Positions 1 to 8,575 of a DNA stretch of 64,000 nucleotides are shown here, piece by piece. Every line of letters starts with the position of its first letter. Positions within the stretch are counted from its first letter, which is position 1. A program made the position numbers and the translations under genes. The notes under the pieces were generated by a model that was given only the letters and a program-made list of their open reading frames with translations, searched no databases and was not told the DNA's origin. The DNA comes from Mogibacterium neglectum (lineage in GTDB: Bacteria > Bacillota > Clostridia > Peptostreptococcales > Anaerovoracaceae), in assembly GCF_030644205.1 (NCBI RefSeq), contig NZ_CP128647.1, positions 248,001-312,000 of the forward strand. Direction: 5' to 3'.

Positions 1-291
1 GTTGGGGAAAGATTTATGGAACATCTCAGATTGCTCGATGGTAAGCTTGGTGAACATGGAACAGAACTTGGTGTGTTAGGCGTAAAAAAATATACGGATT
101 ACCTTCCTGAGTCAAATGTCCTTCTGTATGAGCTAAGTGGACTCGACTGGATCGCCTTTAGACCTTCCGGAACAGAACCGAAGTTCAAGATTTACTTTGG
201 TTTCTATGGTGCAGAGTCAGCAGCGGAGAGCAGACTGGAGAGAATCTCAAAAGCTGTTATTGCTGAAATTAATAAATATAAGGAAAATTAA
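1..291 (+). CDS. Phosphohexomutase (phosphoglucomutase/phosphomannomutase family), C-terminal fragment
   Basis: The reading frame is open from the first base and ends at 291, so only about the last 96 residues are present. The motif RPSGTEPKFKIYF is the phosphate-binding loop of domain 4 of the alpha-D-phosphohexomutase family, which interconverts hexose 1- and 6-phosphates. The helix after it (AESRLERISKAVIAEI) is the usual C-terminal end of these enzymes. The catalytic phosphoserine and metal loop lie outside the window, so the exact substrate cannot be judged. The next gene begins 2 bases after the stop, which suggests co-transcription. Confidence 0.9.
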   Translation, partial: VGERFMEHLRLLDGKLGEHGTELGVLGVKKYTDYLPESNVLLYELSGLDWIAFRPSGTEPKFKIYFGFYGAESAAESRLERISKAVIAEINKYKEN

Positions 292-292
292 G

Positions 293-1081
293 ATGGCAGA
301 TGAAGTAAGAATTGCTCTACTGATAGATGCGGAAAACATTTCAGCGCAGTATGCGGGATACATAATCGATGAAATCGAGAAGTATGGTATCTGCTCTTAT
401 AAAAGAATTTATGGTAACTGGGAACGCATCGTTAAGACTAGGTGGGAACAAGAGATAAGAAAGCACTCGCTAAAGCCTATGATGCAGGTTAACAATACAA
501 GAGGCAAGAACGCATCTGATTCAGCTCTTATAATCGATGCGATGGACATCTTGTATGGTAGCAATGTCGAAGGTTTCTGTATAGTTTCTTCTGACAGTGA
601 TTTTACATCTCTAGCGAGAAGGCTTAGTGAGTCAGGATGCCTTGTGCTCGGCATGGGAGAATCAGACAAGGCAACAGAGGCCCTCGAGAATGCTTATGAT
701 AAGTTCATCTATATAGATTTACTCGCTAAACAGGCAGAAGAGGAGCGTCTCGCCGAGGAAGCTCTCGAAGCTGAGTATAAGAAGCAGAAGAAACAGGAAC
801 GCAGCAAGGATGCTGCTGAAAATACTGCCAACACACCTAGCAAAAAGGCTATAGAGGCAAAGATTCAGCAGATTATCATGGAGAATAACGATAAGGGTAA
901 GCCTACTGACCTGGGGCTTATCGGAAATGAACTAAACCGCATCTATAAGAACTTCGACGTAAGATATTACAGCAAGAAGGGTGGTAAACGTTACAAGTAT
1001 CTTAAGGAATTTGTAAGCGACTTTAAATCCCTCAAGGTAGAGGTGAGCGGTGACCGCGGCATATATGTTACTGTAAGATAA
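293..1081 (+). CDS. NYN domain protein with C-terminal OST-HTH/LOTUS domain
   Basis: 262 residues. Residues about 4-150 form a NYN (PIN-like) ribonuclease domain. LIDAEN carries Asp12, and Asp76, Asp82 and the SDSDF motif (Asp101, Asp103) supply the acidic metal site. A charged Lys/Glu-rich linker (about 155-185) leads to an OST-HTH/LOTUS fold (about 187-262), a module that binds RNA in other proteins. The architecture suggests a cytoplasmic RNA-processing enzyme; the target is unknown. I chose ATG 293, which follows an AAGGAAAA ribosome binding site; the open frame extends further upstream but overlaps the mutase in another frame. A strong terminator follows. Confidence 0.85.
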   Translation: MADEVRIALLIDAENISAQYAGYIIDEIEKYGICSYKRIYGNWERIVKTRWEQEIRKHSLKPMMQVNNTRGKNASDSALIIDAMDILYGSNVEGFCIVSSDSDFTSLARRLSESGCLVLGMGESDKATEALENAYDKFIYIDLLAKQAEEERLAEEALEAEYKKQKKQERSKDAAENTANTPSKKAIEAKIQQIIMENNDKGKPTDLGLIGNELNRIYKNFDVRYYSKKGGKRYKYLKEFVSDFKSLKVEVSGDRGIYVTVR

Positions 1082-1085
1082 TAAG

Positions 1086-1121
1086 AACCTCCTATGTCAG
1101 TATTAGACATAGGAGGTTTTC
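1086..1121 (+). terminator. Intrinsic terminator after the NYN gene
   Basis: A perfect 13-base-pair stem (1086-1098 with 1106-1118, loop 7) begins 4 bases after the stop codon and is followed by a short T run. It closes the mutase/NYN transcription unit. Confidence 0.85.
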
Positions 1122-1194
1122 GCTATCTGTGATGACAATTATAAAACTGGTTATGCAAGAGTAATAATCTTACAGACATATTACTACCCTAAGT

Positions 1195-1368
1195 TTATTT
1201 GTCTTCGATTGTAAAACTCAGCTCAGTTCCACACTCTGGACATACTGCATCTCCAGGTGATGCCTGAAACTCTTTGTTACATACAGGGCATACGATGATA
1301 TATGTATCGGCATCATAGCCATCTGGCACATTGTTGTTAAACGCATCTATATATTGCTTCTCGTCCAT
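1195..1368 (-). CDS. Small zinc-ribbon (rubredoxin-like) protein
   Basis: A 57-residue protein on the minus strand. It starts at ATG 1368, preceded by AGAGGAGGAAC, a near-perfect ribosome binding site. Two CxxC knuckles (CPVC at 27-30 and CPEC at 43-46), 13 residues apart, form a zinc-ribbon or rubredoxin-like metal site, and the N-terminus is acidic. Small proteins of this kind bind Zn or Fe; the role here is unknown. It stands alone, convergent with the NYN gene. Confidence 0.75.
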   Translation of the reverse strand: MDEKQYIDAFNNNVPDGYDADTYIIVCPVCNKEFQASPGDAVCPECGTELSFTIEDK

Positions 1369-1567
1369 AGTTCCTCCTCTTTTCTAACTTAACTTTTAAT
1401 TCTTAATTATTTATTATTTTACATTATATCGGTTGTTTCCTCAACTTATTCAAACATATAATGAAATTGAAATACTATGTTTATTATTATGAATACGTTA
1501 TCTTCAACAGAAAGTTCATATAGAGAATAACTGTTAGTTATAGGTAAAAATAAGAAAGGAGGATAAT

Positions 1568-1930
1568 ATGCATAAAGCTGCGATTGATTATCGTGGGCTA
1601 AAGTATGTAAACATTGCGATTTGGATAGAAGTAGCATACATACTGATAAACGGTGTAACAGGTCTATTTGCATTGCTTCAGATAGCAGCGATGTCAGAGA
1701 TGTCTCAGGGAGCCTTGATCTTTAATACGAAGATTGCTCCTGATTTAATCTTATTAATGTTCATAGCAAATGTTGTATTATACATCATGGGATTAAATGG
1801 ACTTCAGAAACTCAACCCATTCTATCGTAAGGCTTGCAAGATGTATATTGCATATCTCATTTTCATTTTCTTATCCATAATAGCATTTGTTATCCTCGCA
1901 TTTGCTGTCAGTGGATTTACTGTCATTTAA
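1568..1930 (+). CDS. Small integral membrane protein, unknown function
   Basis: 120 residues starting at ATG 1568 after an AAGAAAGGAGGA ribosome binding site with good spacing. About three hydrophobic segments are visible (about 16-40, 55-75 and 93-118), with short charged loops such as QKLNPFYRKACK. I do not recognise the family. A second small membrane protein starts 30 bases downstream on the same strand, so the two are probably co-expressed and may interact. Confidence 0.7.
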   Translation: MHKAAIDYRGLKYVNIAIWIEVAYILINGVTGLFALLQIAAMSEMSQGALIFNTKIAPDLILLMFIANVVLYIMGLNGLQKLNPFYRKACKMYIAYLIFIFLSIIAFVILAFAVSGFTVI

Positions 1931-1960
1931 TTTAGGTCAGATACTATCAATACCAGAACA

Positions 1961-2449
1961 GTGAGCGTATTAATATGGACATTTGTGATAATGCTCCTGG
2001 TAGTACAGGTTGTTAGCAATCTCCTCAATATAATCTACATGAGAAATATTCTGCTCGGTACAAGAAGAATCGTAGATGTTCTTGGCCGTCAAGAATTATC
2101 TAAAGGGATCACTGTAACTGAGAAAATATATAGAATTGCCATGATTGTTATTACGGTGATAGTGATGATTGGTGTGATGGGTATTGTGTTCGTCCTAAAG
2201 AAGTATATACTCAAGATAATTGGTGGAGGTGCTTATTCGTTCGTGGCGCTGTACAGTGCGCTAAGGGGCATGCAGATATTCTTATTCATGTTAACTGCTG
2301 CTTATATCATCAATTTCATAGCCCGGACGATTTATGTAATCAGACTCACGCAGGCATATGTGGAGATTTCTAAACATGAGATAAGTGAATCGGAGGAAGC
2401 AGCGCTACTAGAGGATATGCAGGCAGTGCAGGAAACGAAGGCTATATAG
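1961..2449 (+). CDS. Small integral membrane protein, unknown function
   Basis: 162 residues with about four hydrophobic segments (about 3-25, 58-82, 92-105, 108-130) and an acidic cytoplasmic tail rich in Glu. The start is GTG 1961, the first usable start in the frame; its ribosome binding site is weak, so translation may depend on the preceding gene. No domain is recognised. The pair with the upstream membrane protein, ended by a terminator, looks like a two-gene operon. Confidence 0.6.
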   Translation: MSVLIWTFVIMLLVVQVVSNLLNIIYMRNILLGTRRIVDVLGRQELSKGITVTEKIYRIAMIVITVIVMIGVMGIVFVLKKYILKIIGGGAYSFVALYSALRGMQIFLFMLTAAYIINFIARTIYVIRLTQAYVEISKHEISESEEAALLEDMQAVQETKAI

Positions 2450-2484
2450 TACAAATTCAGTATTAATATTTTCAATAATGATAG

Positions 2485-2536
2485 AACCTGTGCAATTGAA
2501 GGAAGAAGATGAGAATTCCTAGTTGCACGGTTTTTT
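2485..2536 (+). terminator. Intrinsic terminator after the membrane-protein pair
   Basis: Arms 2485-2495 and 2523-2532 (AACCTGTGCAA against TTGCACGGTT, one bulge) are followed by six T. It ends the unit that stops at 2449. Confidence 0.65.
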
Positions 2537-2668
2537 GTTGTAAAAATAGGTTGATGCATTCGGCACATATTTTGAAGCTAGAGCATGCTTGGAAGATTGA
2601 CAAAGAATTGCAGATAATTTATGCAGTTTGATTACCTCTTTAATAAAGTCATAAATACAAGTACAAGA

Positions 2669-2706
2669 AAACACCTCGCTGGCTTCAACCAGTGAGGTGT
2701 TCTTTT
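2669..2706 (-). terminator. Terminator of trxA, possibly bidirectional
   Basis: A strong hairpin (arms 2669-2682 and 2689-2701, loop CTTCAA) lies about 45 bases beyond the trxA stop. It has T-rich flanks on both strands, so it may also catch read-through from the left. Confidence 0.65.
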
Positions 2707-2749
2707 ACTCAGTAATTTTTATATGGTGTACTGCCCTGCGGCAACTCTA

Positions 2750-3058
2750 CTAACCGATAAGGTCAAGAAGAGCCTTCTTAGGCACTGCTCCTACGGACTT
2801 ATTTACTTCCTCGCCGTCCTTGATTACGAGTACTGTTGGGATACTCATAACACCGTACTTCTGCGCAAGCTCTGGGTACTCATCAATATTGACCTTACCA
2901 ACCTTGATGTCACTTCTCTCGTCAGCGATTTCTTCTATAACTGGAGATAGCATCTTGCATGGTCCACACCATGAAGCCCAGAAATCAACTAGAACTGTCT
3001 TATCTGCATTTAGAACTTCCTGTTCAAAGTTTTCTGCTGTTAATTCAATTGCTGCCAT
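2750..3058 (-). CDS. trxA: Thioredoxin
   Basis: 102 residues, the normal size of a bacterial thioredoxin. The redox-active WCGPC motif is intact (Cys31, Cys34) within VDFWASWCGPCK, and the cis-proline motif SIPT follows at about residue 75. It reduces protein disulfides in the cytoplasm, normally recycled by thioredoxin reductase, which is not in this window. ATG 3058 follows AGGAGGATAAGAAA. No partner gene is adjacent. A perfect 9-base inverted repeat just upstream (3085-3108) is a candidate operator. Confidence 0.96.
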   Translation of the reverse strand: MAAIELTAENFEQEVLNADKTVLVDFWASWCGPCKMLSPVIEEIADERSDIKVGKVNIDEYPELAQKYGVMSIPTVLVIKDGEEVNKSVGAVPKKALLDLIG

Positions 3059-3084
3059 TTTCTTATCCTCCTAATATTACTCAA

Positions 3085-3108
3085 AATCAGAATTTACATA
3101 TTCTGATT
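3085..3108 (-). promoter_or_regulatory. Inverted repeat upstream of trxA, candidate operator
   Basis: AATCAGAAT (3085-3093) and ATTCTGATT (3100-3108) are perfect 9-base arms with a 6-base spacer, 27 bases upstream of the trxA start. No T run follows on the trxA strand. Regulator unknown. Confidence 0.4.
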
Positions 3109-3187
3109 AATTGCGTACAACTTTAATTAAATCCACTTTAACATTTTTTTTCGCCACTGTGTGATGATTATGTGAGAAAAAATAATA

Positions 3188-3199
3188 TCATGGTATAAT
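3188..3199 (+). promoter_or_regulatory. Extended -10 promoter for the 3286 gene
   Basis: TGGTATAAT (3191-3199) has a consensus -10 box and a TGn extension. No good -35 box is visible. It lies about 87 bases upstream of the ATG at 3286. Confidence 0.5.
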
Positions 3200-3285
3200 T
3201 AGTGACTAACAAATGCTTTTTGCAAGCTAATGACAGAATGCTTAATTAGATAGAGAACTATGCAACTTGAAATCGGAGATTTGAC

Positions 3286-3918
3286 ATGTATATTGATGAA
3301 GCTACTTTTAGACAGATATTTCATAAGTTAATCTATATTGAATGCCCAGATGCGTTAGAAGGATTATCAGATACACTAAGCATAATTGATGGAGCGACAG
3401 GTGTACTCGCGTACTGCTTCTGTGAGGACCTCGTAGGTACTAGTTTCAATTTACTAGCCTCAGCAAAGAAGACTGAAGACGGGAAGCTGCAGATAGGACC
3501 GAGAAGCCCTGAGAAGTACGCGCGAGTTAGATTTAACGATGTTAAAGATTATGAATTTGAACTTGCGAGCGAGATTGACGCCGACTTATCTGAATTTGAT
3601 GATGTGCCAGATGATATACGGGATAATCTAGAATCATCAGATAAGAAGATGACGATGCTCAGGGAACTAGAAATGTTAGACAACGGACGTAACATTGAAC
3701 TTCCGGACTTCGTGAGTGTAACGGTGGGCAAGAAGGGATTTTTGCCTGAGATGGTTTGGGTCAGAACGACCGATTTCGGAGAGAATGAGTTTTACGGCAC
3801 ACTTCATAATCCTCCAAAGCAAGGCTTTGGTCTCGAAGCAGGACAGAAGGTTCGTTACCGCGCATATGACAACGAAGGAGAGATAATGCTGATACTAGAT
3901 AGCAGCATGCTGAATTAA
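3286..3918 (+). CDS. Conserved hypothetical protein upstream of tex
   Basis: 210 soluble residues with no signal peptide or membrane segment. The N-terminal half is acidic. The C-terminal part (about 135-205; FVSVTVGKKGFLPEMVWVR followed by a beta-rich stretch with GTLHNPP) vaguely recalls DUF2314/DUF2185-type beta domains, but I would not assign it. ATG 3286 has a GGAG sequence about 9 bases upstream. The stop at 3918 is one base from the tex start, so the two are translationally coupled. Confidence 0.65.
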   Translation: MYIDEATFRQIFHKLIYIECPDALEGLSDTLSIIDGATGVLAYCFCEDLVGTSFNLLASAKKTEDGKLQIGPRSPEKYARVRFNDVKDYEFELASEIDADLSEFDDVPDDIRDNLESSDKKMTMLRELEMLDNGRNIELPDFVSVTVGKKGFLPEMVWVRTTDFGENEFYGTLHNPPKQGFGLEAGQKVRYRAYDNEGEIMLILDSSMLN

Positions 3919-3919
3919 T

Positions 3920-6178
3920 ATGGATATTACACAGAAGATAACACAGGAATTGGGAATTAAGCCTTGGCAAGCCGAGGCTGTAATTAAGCTAATTGATGAA
4001 GGAAATACTATTCCTTTCATCGCGAGATATAGAAAGGAAGCGACGGGAGCACTTGATGATGAAATGCTGAGGCGTTTTGATGAAAGGCTGAAGTACCTGC
4101 GTTCACTCGAGGAGAGAAAGCAGACAGTAATCTCATCTATAGAGTCACAAGGGAAATTAACCGATGAACTTCTTGCTAAACTCGAGCAGGCGGAAACAGT
4201 CGTTGCAGTCGAGGATATATATAGGCCATATAAACCTAAGAGACGTACTCGTGCGATGATCGCTAGAGAGAAGGGGCTTGAAGGACTTGCTACATACATC
4301 ATGTCAAGCGATGCGGCCGTGCCTGTGCCTGAAGAGGCTCTAAAGTATCTAAGCGAAGAGCACGAGGTAAATGATCCAGATACTGCTATCAAGCTAGCGC
4401 TAGATATTATCGCTGGAGACATCTCAGATGATGCGGATATTAGAACATGGATCAGAGAGCTGACAGCTAAGGAAGGTGTGCTAATCACGACAGTAGTGCC
4501 TGCGATAAAGGCAGAACTTGAGGCTAGCGGAGAACGCAGCGTATATGAGAACTATTTTGAATTTGTAGAGAAGGTAGATGGCCTCCCTGGACACAGAGTC
4601 CTCGCTATCAATAGGGGAGAAAACGAAAAGGTGCTCAGCGTGAAGCTTGAAGCCCCAGTGGATAAGATAGAAGGAAGACTATTCAAAGACCTAAAGAGCT
4701 CAGCTAATAAGTTAACTCAACAGTATATCGAAGAAGCGGCATCGGATGCGTATAAGAGACTCATCGCTCCATCTATCGAAACTGAAATAAGAAATGAGCT
4801 GACACTCGGAGCGCAGGAAGGTGCGATAAAGATATTTGCCAGCAATCTCGAACAGCTCCTCATGCAGCCACCTATCGAAGGCAAAACTGTGCTCGGCTGG
4901 GACCCTGCATTTAGAACAGGCTGCAAACTTGCCGTGGTAGATGCGACAGGAAAAATTCTAGACACTACAGTCATCTATCCGACTGCACCGCAGAATAAGG
5001 TTAAAGAAGCGAAGCTGGTCGTAGCAAAGCTAGTGAAGAAATACGATATAGATATCATCTCCGTCGGAAATGGTACGGCATCCCGTGAGTCGGAGCAGAT
5101 AATCGCGGAATTCATCAAGGAATACGAGCAGGGGCTCTACGCAAATCCTAAGAAAAAGCTCCAGTACGTAATCGTAAATGAAGCAGGAGCTTCGGTATAC
5201 TCGGCTAGCAAGCTAGCTACTGAGGAGTATCCATGTCTCGATGTAGGTGAGCGCAGCTCCGCATCTATTGCTAGAAGGCTTCAGGACCCACTCGCAGAGC
5301 TCGTCAAGATCGATCCGCGTTCAATCGGAGTTGGACAGTATCAGCATGATATGGATCAGAAGCGATTGGCAGAAGCACTTGGTGCGGTGGTGGAAGATTG
5401 TGTAAACAGCGTCGGCGTGGATTTAAATACAGCTTCCGCTTCGCTGCTGGAATACGTTTCGGGAATCAGTAAACCGATTGCAGCTAATATCGTGAAGTAT
5501 CGTGAGGAAAACGGGAGATTTGAAAACAGAAAGCAGCTACTCAAGGTTGCTAAGCTCGGTCCTAAGGCATTTGAGCAGTGTGCTGGATTCCTTCGCATCA
5601 GAGATGGAAAGGAGCCGTTAGACTGCACGGCAGTTCATCCAGAGAGCTATGATGCCGCTAGCAAGATATTGGAAATTATGGGATACAAGCCTGCTGACAT
5701 CATAACAGGTGCGGCCAAGGGAATCTCTGAGAGTCTGAGCTCCAAGAACAAACTAAAAGAGAAGTTTGGAAACAAGCGCGGAAATAGCAAATTGGATAGG
5801 CCTTCGATGAAGCAACTGGCAGAAGCAGCGAATATCGGCGAATATACGTTAAAAGATATTTTGAGCGAAATCGAAAAGCCAGGAAGAGACCCTAGAGAAG
5901 AGGCTGAGGCGCCACTGCTAAGAAGCGATGTGCTGGAGATAAGCGATTTGAGACCAGATATGGAGCTCAAAGGAACAGTCCGCAACATCGTGGACTTCGG
6001 AGCATTTGTGGATATAGGCGTGCATCAGGATGGGCTCGTACATATCTCCGAGCTATCGGATAGATTCGTAAAGCATCCGCTCGACGTGGTAAAGGTTGGA
6101 GATATCGTGAATGTACGCATCCTATCGGTTGACGAGAAGCGCAAAAAGATTGCTCTCACTATGAAGAAAAAGAGATAG
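3920..6178 (+). CDS. tex: Tex/YhgF family RNA-binding transcription accessory protein
   Basis: 752 residues, close to the usual Tex length. In order: N-terminal helical Tex domain (about 1-190), YqgF/RNase H-like domain (about 320-450, GWDPAFRTGCKLAVVD), helix-hairpin-helix region (about 480-560, LNTASASLLEYVSGIS), and a C-terminal S1 domain (about 680-750, GTVRNIVDFGAFVDIGVHQDG). Family members bind RNA and the transcription machinery in the cytoplasm and affect expression broadly. The ATG begins one base after the preceding stop. No truncation or frameshift is seen. Confidence 0.95.
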   Translation: MDITQKITQELGIKPWQAEAVIKLIDEGNTIPFIARYRKEATGALDDEMLRRFDERLKYLRSLEERKQTVISSIESQGKLTDELLAKLEQAETVVAVEDIYRPYKPKRRTRAMIAREKGLEGLATYIMSSDAAVPVPEEALKYLSEEHEVNDPDTAIKLALDIIAGDISDDADIRTWIRELTAKEGVLITTVVPAIKAELEASGERSVYENYFEFVEKVDGLPGHRVLAINRGENEKVLSVKLEAPVDKIEGRLFKDLKSSANKLTQQYIEEAASDAYKRLIAPSIETEIRNELTLGAQEGAIKIFASNLEQLLMQPPIEGKTVLGWDPAFRTGCKLAVVDATGKILDTTVIYPTAPQNKVKEAKLVVAKLVKKYDIDIISVGNGTASRESEQIIAEFIKEYEQGLYANPKKKLQYVIVNEAGASVYSASKLATEEYPCLDVGERSSASIARRLQDPLAELVKIDPRSIGVGQYQHDMDQKRLAEALGAVVEDCVNSVGVDLNTASASLLEYVSGISKPIAANIVKYREENGRFENRKQLLKVAKLGPKAFEQCAGFLRIRDGKEPLDCTAVHPESYDAASKILEIMGYKPADIITGAAKGISESLSSKNKLKEKFGNKRGNSKLDRPSMKQLAEAANIGEYTLKDILSEIEKPGRDPREEAEAPLLRSDVLEISDLRPDMELKGTVRNIVDFGAFVDIGVHQDGLVHISELSDRFVKHPLDVVKVGDIVNVRILSVDEKRKKIALTMKKKR

Positions 6179-6263
6179 TGAATCAGTACATATGTAACGA
6201 TTTGTAGTGCTAATGAACTGAGTAAAATTAATGCATTTAATGCTGGAACTAGAGGAGGGTATT

Positions 6264-6776
6264 ATGGAATTTAAGGAAGTTATAGAAAGCAGATATTCTT
6301 GCAAGAAATACTCGGACAAGAAAGTAGAGCGCGAAAAACTCGAGGCAGTGCTCGAGGCAGGCAGGCTTGCTCCCACTGCTAAGAACCTGCAAGAACAGCA
6401 CGTATACGTGCTAGAGTCAAAGGAGGCACTAGATAAATTTGATATAGAAACTCCTTGCAGATATGGTGCGCCAACTGTGTTAGTAGTAGCCTTTGATACG
6501 ACCAATGTCTATGTGTATCCAGGTGAAAAGAGGGATTCGGGAATTGAAGATGCAGCAATCGTTGCAACTCATATGATGCTCGCTGCAACTGATCAAGAAT
6601 TAAATAGCTGTTGGATTAATTTCTTCGATCCAGAGAAGCTGCATAAGGCGCTCGGGCTTCCTGAAAATGAAGAGATACTCATGGCTATGGACCTTGGGTA
6701 TGCGGCAGAAGAAGGAACTCCGCTACCAAATCACTTCAAACGCAAGGCGATTAGTGAGACGGTTTCGTATCTATAG
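6264..6776 (+). CDS. Nitroreductase family protein
   Basis: 170 residues. The start MEFKEVIESRYSCKKYSDKKV and the segment EAGRLAPTAKNLQ are the FMN-binding hallmarks of the nitroreductase superfamily, and GIEDAAIVATHMMLAA is the typical dimer-interface helix. Members are FMN homodimers that use NAD(P)H to reduce nitro compounds or flavins. ATG 6264 follows CTAGAGGAGGG; the frame is open 33 bases further upstream, but that start lacks a ribosome binding site. It follows tex by 85 bases and ends with its own terminator. Confidence 0.92.
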   Translation: MEFKEVIESRYSCKKYSDKKVEREKLEAVLEAGRLAPTAKNLQEQHVYVLESKEALDKFDIETPCRYGAPTVLVVAFDTTNVYVYPGEKRDSGIEDAAIVATHMMLAATDQELNSCWINFFDPEKLHKALGLPENEEILMAMDLGYAAEEGTPLPNHFKRKAISETVSYL

Positions 6777-6874
6777 TTAGGGAAAGGTTAAAATGCAAAG
6801 TTCTGTTAATATAGGTGAGTAAGATGTTGAACTAAAATGTGCTAGTATCGAAACATTTTAATAATGAGATACAG

Positions 6875-6906
6875 AAAGCTCCAGCGGGAAATCGCTGGAG
6901 CTTTTG
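6875..6906 (+). terminator. Intrinsic terminator after the nitroreductase
   Basis: The stem AAAGCTCCAGCG (6875-6886) pairs with CGCTGGAGCTTTT (6893-6905). The rest of 6777-7050 shows no gene. Confidence 0.8.
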
Positions 6907-7050
6907 TGTGAATAATATCATTTCTAAAACCATATAGTGCATGGTTATAGGAAAAAAGGAGTTGGTGAAAAACCACTAAAGCTCTTAAATTCACAGGTAT
7001 ATAGCTATTTTATCTTTATTTTAATGTTGAGGGATTATAAATCTGTAAGA

Positions 7051-8475
7051 CTAATCTTCTGTATGGCTAGGAGATGAATTATTTATATTTGATTCTATTG
7101 AAGCAGCTGCTGCCCTAGCCGAGGACCAGGCAAACTGCAGATTGTAGCCACCTGTGATTCCGTCTACGTCTAGCATTTCACCGATGCAGTAGGCATTTGG
7201 GGCGGATTTGAGCTGCATCGATTTGCAGTCAAACTGATCGAGGCGGAGGCCGCCCGCGGTGACGATTGCCTTGCTGAAGTCACCGCGCGATTCGATTTCG
7301 AATCGGTCCTCCGTGAGGAGGACGGCAGCCTTCTTCGCGCTGCAAGCGGAACGCTTCGCCACTTCCTTGGCGAAGCGGCGCGGCAGGGCGAACTCTCTGG
7401 CAATTATGTTCCCGAGTTCGCCGCTTTGCGCGGTGCTTACCCCATCACGTCTACCATGCGAAGATTTGAGCTCGGTACTAGTAGCAGAGATAAGTCTGGC
7501 AAGAGTTTTATCTCTGCTCATACCTACGTAGTTAATCTGTAGCCAGCAGCCTGGATCGGCGTATTTCGATGAATTTAAGATTACAGGTCCGGTGAAATTA
7601 TCATGCGCAAGGAGCATAGAGCCACTAAGCAGGGTTCTCCGTTTTCCCTCCTTCGGGTAGATGCTTATCTCTACTTCATCAAAAGATACCCCGGCTAACA
7701 TCTCGTACGGGTAGTCCTTTACCGCTAATGGAGAAAGAGATGGTTTTAGCTCAGTATATTCCAGTCCTAATCCCCTCGAGATTACGCCTAGCATAGAGCC
7801 ATCAGATCCGCTTCTGGGATAAGATTTACCTCCAGTTGCTATCACGAGATGCTGAGCTTCATAGTAGAACCTCTGACCATCGGGAGCTTCTGCTACCAAT
7901 ATGAAATTTCTTATATCTGACTCTTTTGTTTTATCACTAAGTGGTTCTTTGTCAGAAGGTCTGATTTCAATAACCTTTCTATTAGTAATCACCTTAAACC
8001 CATTCTGCTCAGAGGCGCATAGAAATGCATCCTTTACATCTTGGGCTCTCATAGATTCAGGGAAGACTCTGCCGTCTGCTTGTGTAACGGTTTTGATGCC
8101 TCGAGAATCAAGGAACGAAACTAGATCAGCATTGCTATATTTATATAAAATCTTGCGGATTGACTTTCCAGAATCACCATAGCAGCTCGGAAAATCCTTT
8201 ATATTACCAGCATGTGTTATGTTGCAGTGACCGTGTCCACTCATCAGGAGCTTCGTCCCGATACGGGAAGTTCCTTCGAGGATTAAACCGCCGGTTTTTA
8301 GATTTGCAGCACACATCAGGCCTGACGCGCCAGCGCCGACTATTAACACATTAGTGCTGATTACAGATGATGTACTTGCAACCTCAGGTGTAAAAGATTG
8401 CACACTTTTATCCTTCGCAGAAATGTCATGATTGTTAGTTCTACCAATGTATTTTAATCTCGTACTCTGTTTCAA
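7051..8475 (-). CDS. BaiN/HI0933-type FAD-dependent oxidoreductase
   Basis: 474 residues. A Rossmann dinucleotide-binding motif is present at about residues 44-60 (VLIVGAGASGLMCA). GTKLLMSGHGHCNITHAG is the signature of the HI0933/BaiN/YhiN flavoprotein family, and the C-terminal GGYNLQFAWSSARAAA is the usual FAD-contacting end. The substrate is unknown; some relatives act on bile acids, which cannot be inferred here. The start is TTG 8475, supported by AGGAGATTG a few bases upstream. The roughly 35 extra residues before the Rossmann fold are unusual. Confidence 0.88.
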   Translation of the reverse strand: MKQSTRLKYIGRTNNHDISAKDKSVQSFTPEVASTSSVISTNVLIVGAGASGLMCAANLKTGGLILEGTSRIGTKLLMSGHGHCNITHAGNIKDFPSCYGDSGKSIRKILYKYSNADLVSFLDSRGIKTVTQADGRVFPESMRAQDVKDAFLCASEQNGFKVITNRKVIEIRPSDKEPLSDKTKESDIRNFILVAEAPDGQRFYYEAQHLVIATGGKSYPRSGSDGSMLGVISRGLGLEYTELKPSLSPLAVKDYPYEMLAGVSFDEVEISIYPKEGKRRTLLSGSMLLAHDNFTGPVILNSSKYADPGCWLQINYVGMSRDKTLARLISATSTELKSSHGRRDGVSTAQSGELGNIIAREFALPRRFAKEVAKRSACSAKKAAVLLTEDRFEIESRGDFSKAIVTAGGLRLDQFDCKSMQLKSAPNAYCIGEMLDVDGITGGYNLQFAWSSARAAAASIESNINNSSPSHTED

Positions 8476-8509
8476 TTCAATCTCCTAGGTGTATAATGAG
8501 AGTCACACA

Positions 8510-8518
8510 ATTATATCA
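8510..8518 (-). promoter_or_regulatory. Extended -10 promoter of the BaiN-like gene
   Basis: Read on the minus strand, TGATATAAT gives a consensus -10 with a TGn extension, 35-43 bases upstream of the TTG start. No clear -35 box. Confidence 0.4.
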
Positions 8519-8575
8519 TAAGTTTTAGTTGTAATAGAGGAAGCTGCATCTAGCTGAATTCAAATAGGAGGGCTT

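Noticed and set aside
137-292. Upstream extension of the NYN gene
   Set aside because: It overlaps the phosphohexomutase in another frame and has no family match; ATG 293 has a ribosome binding site.
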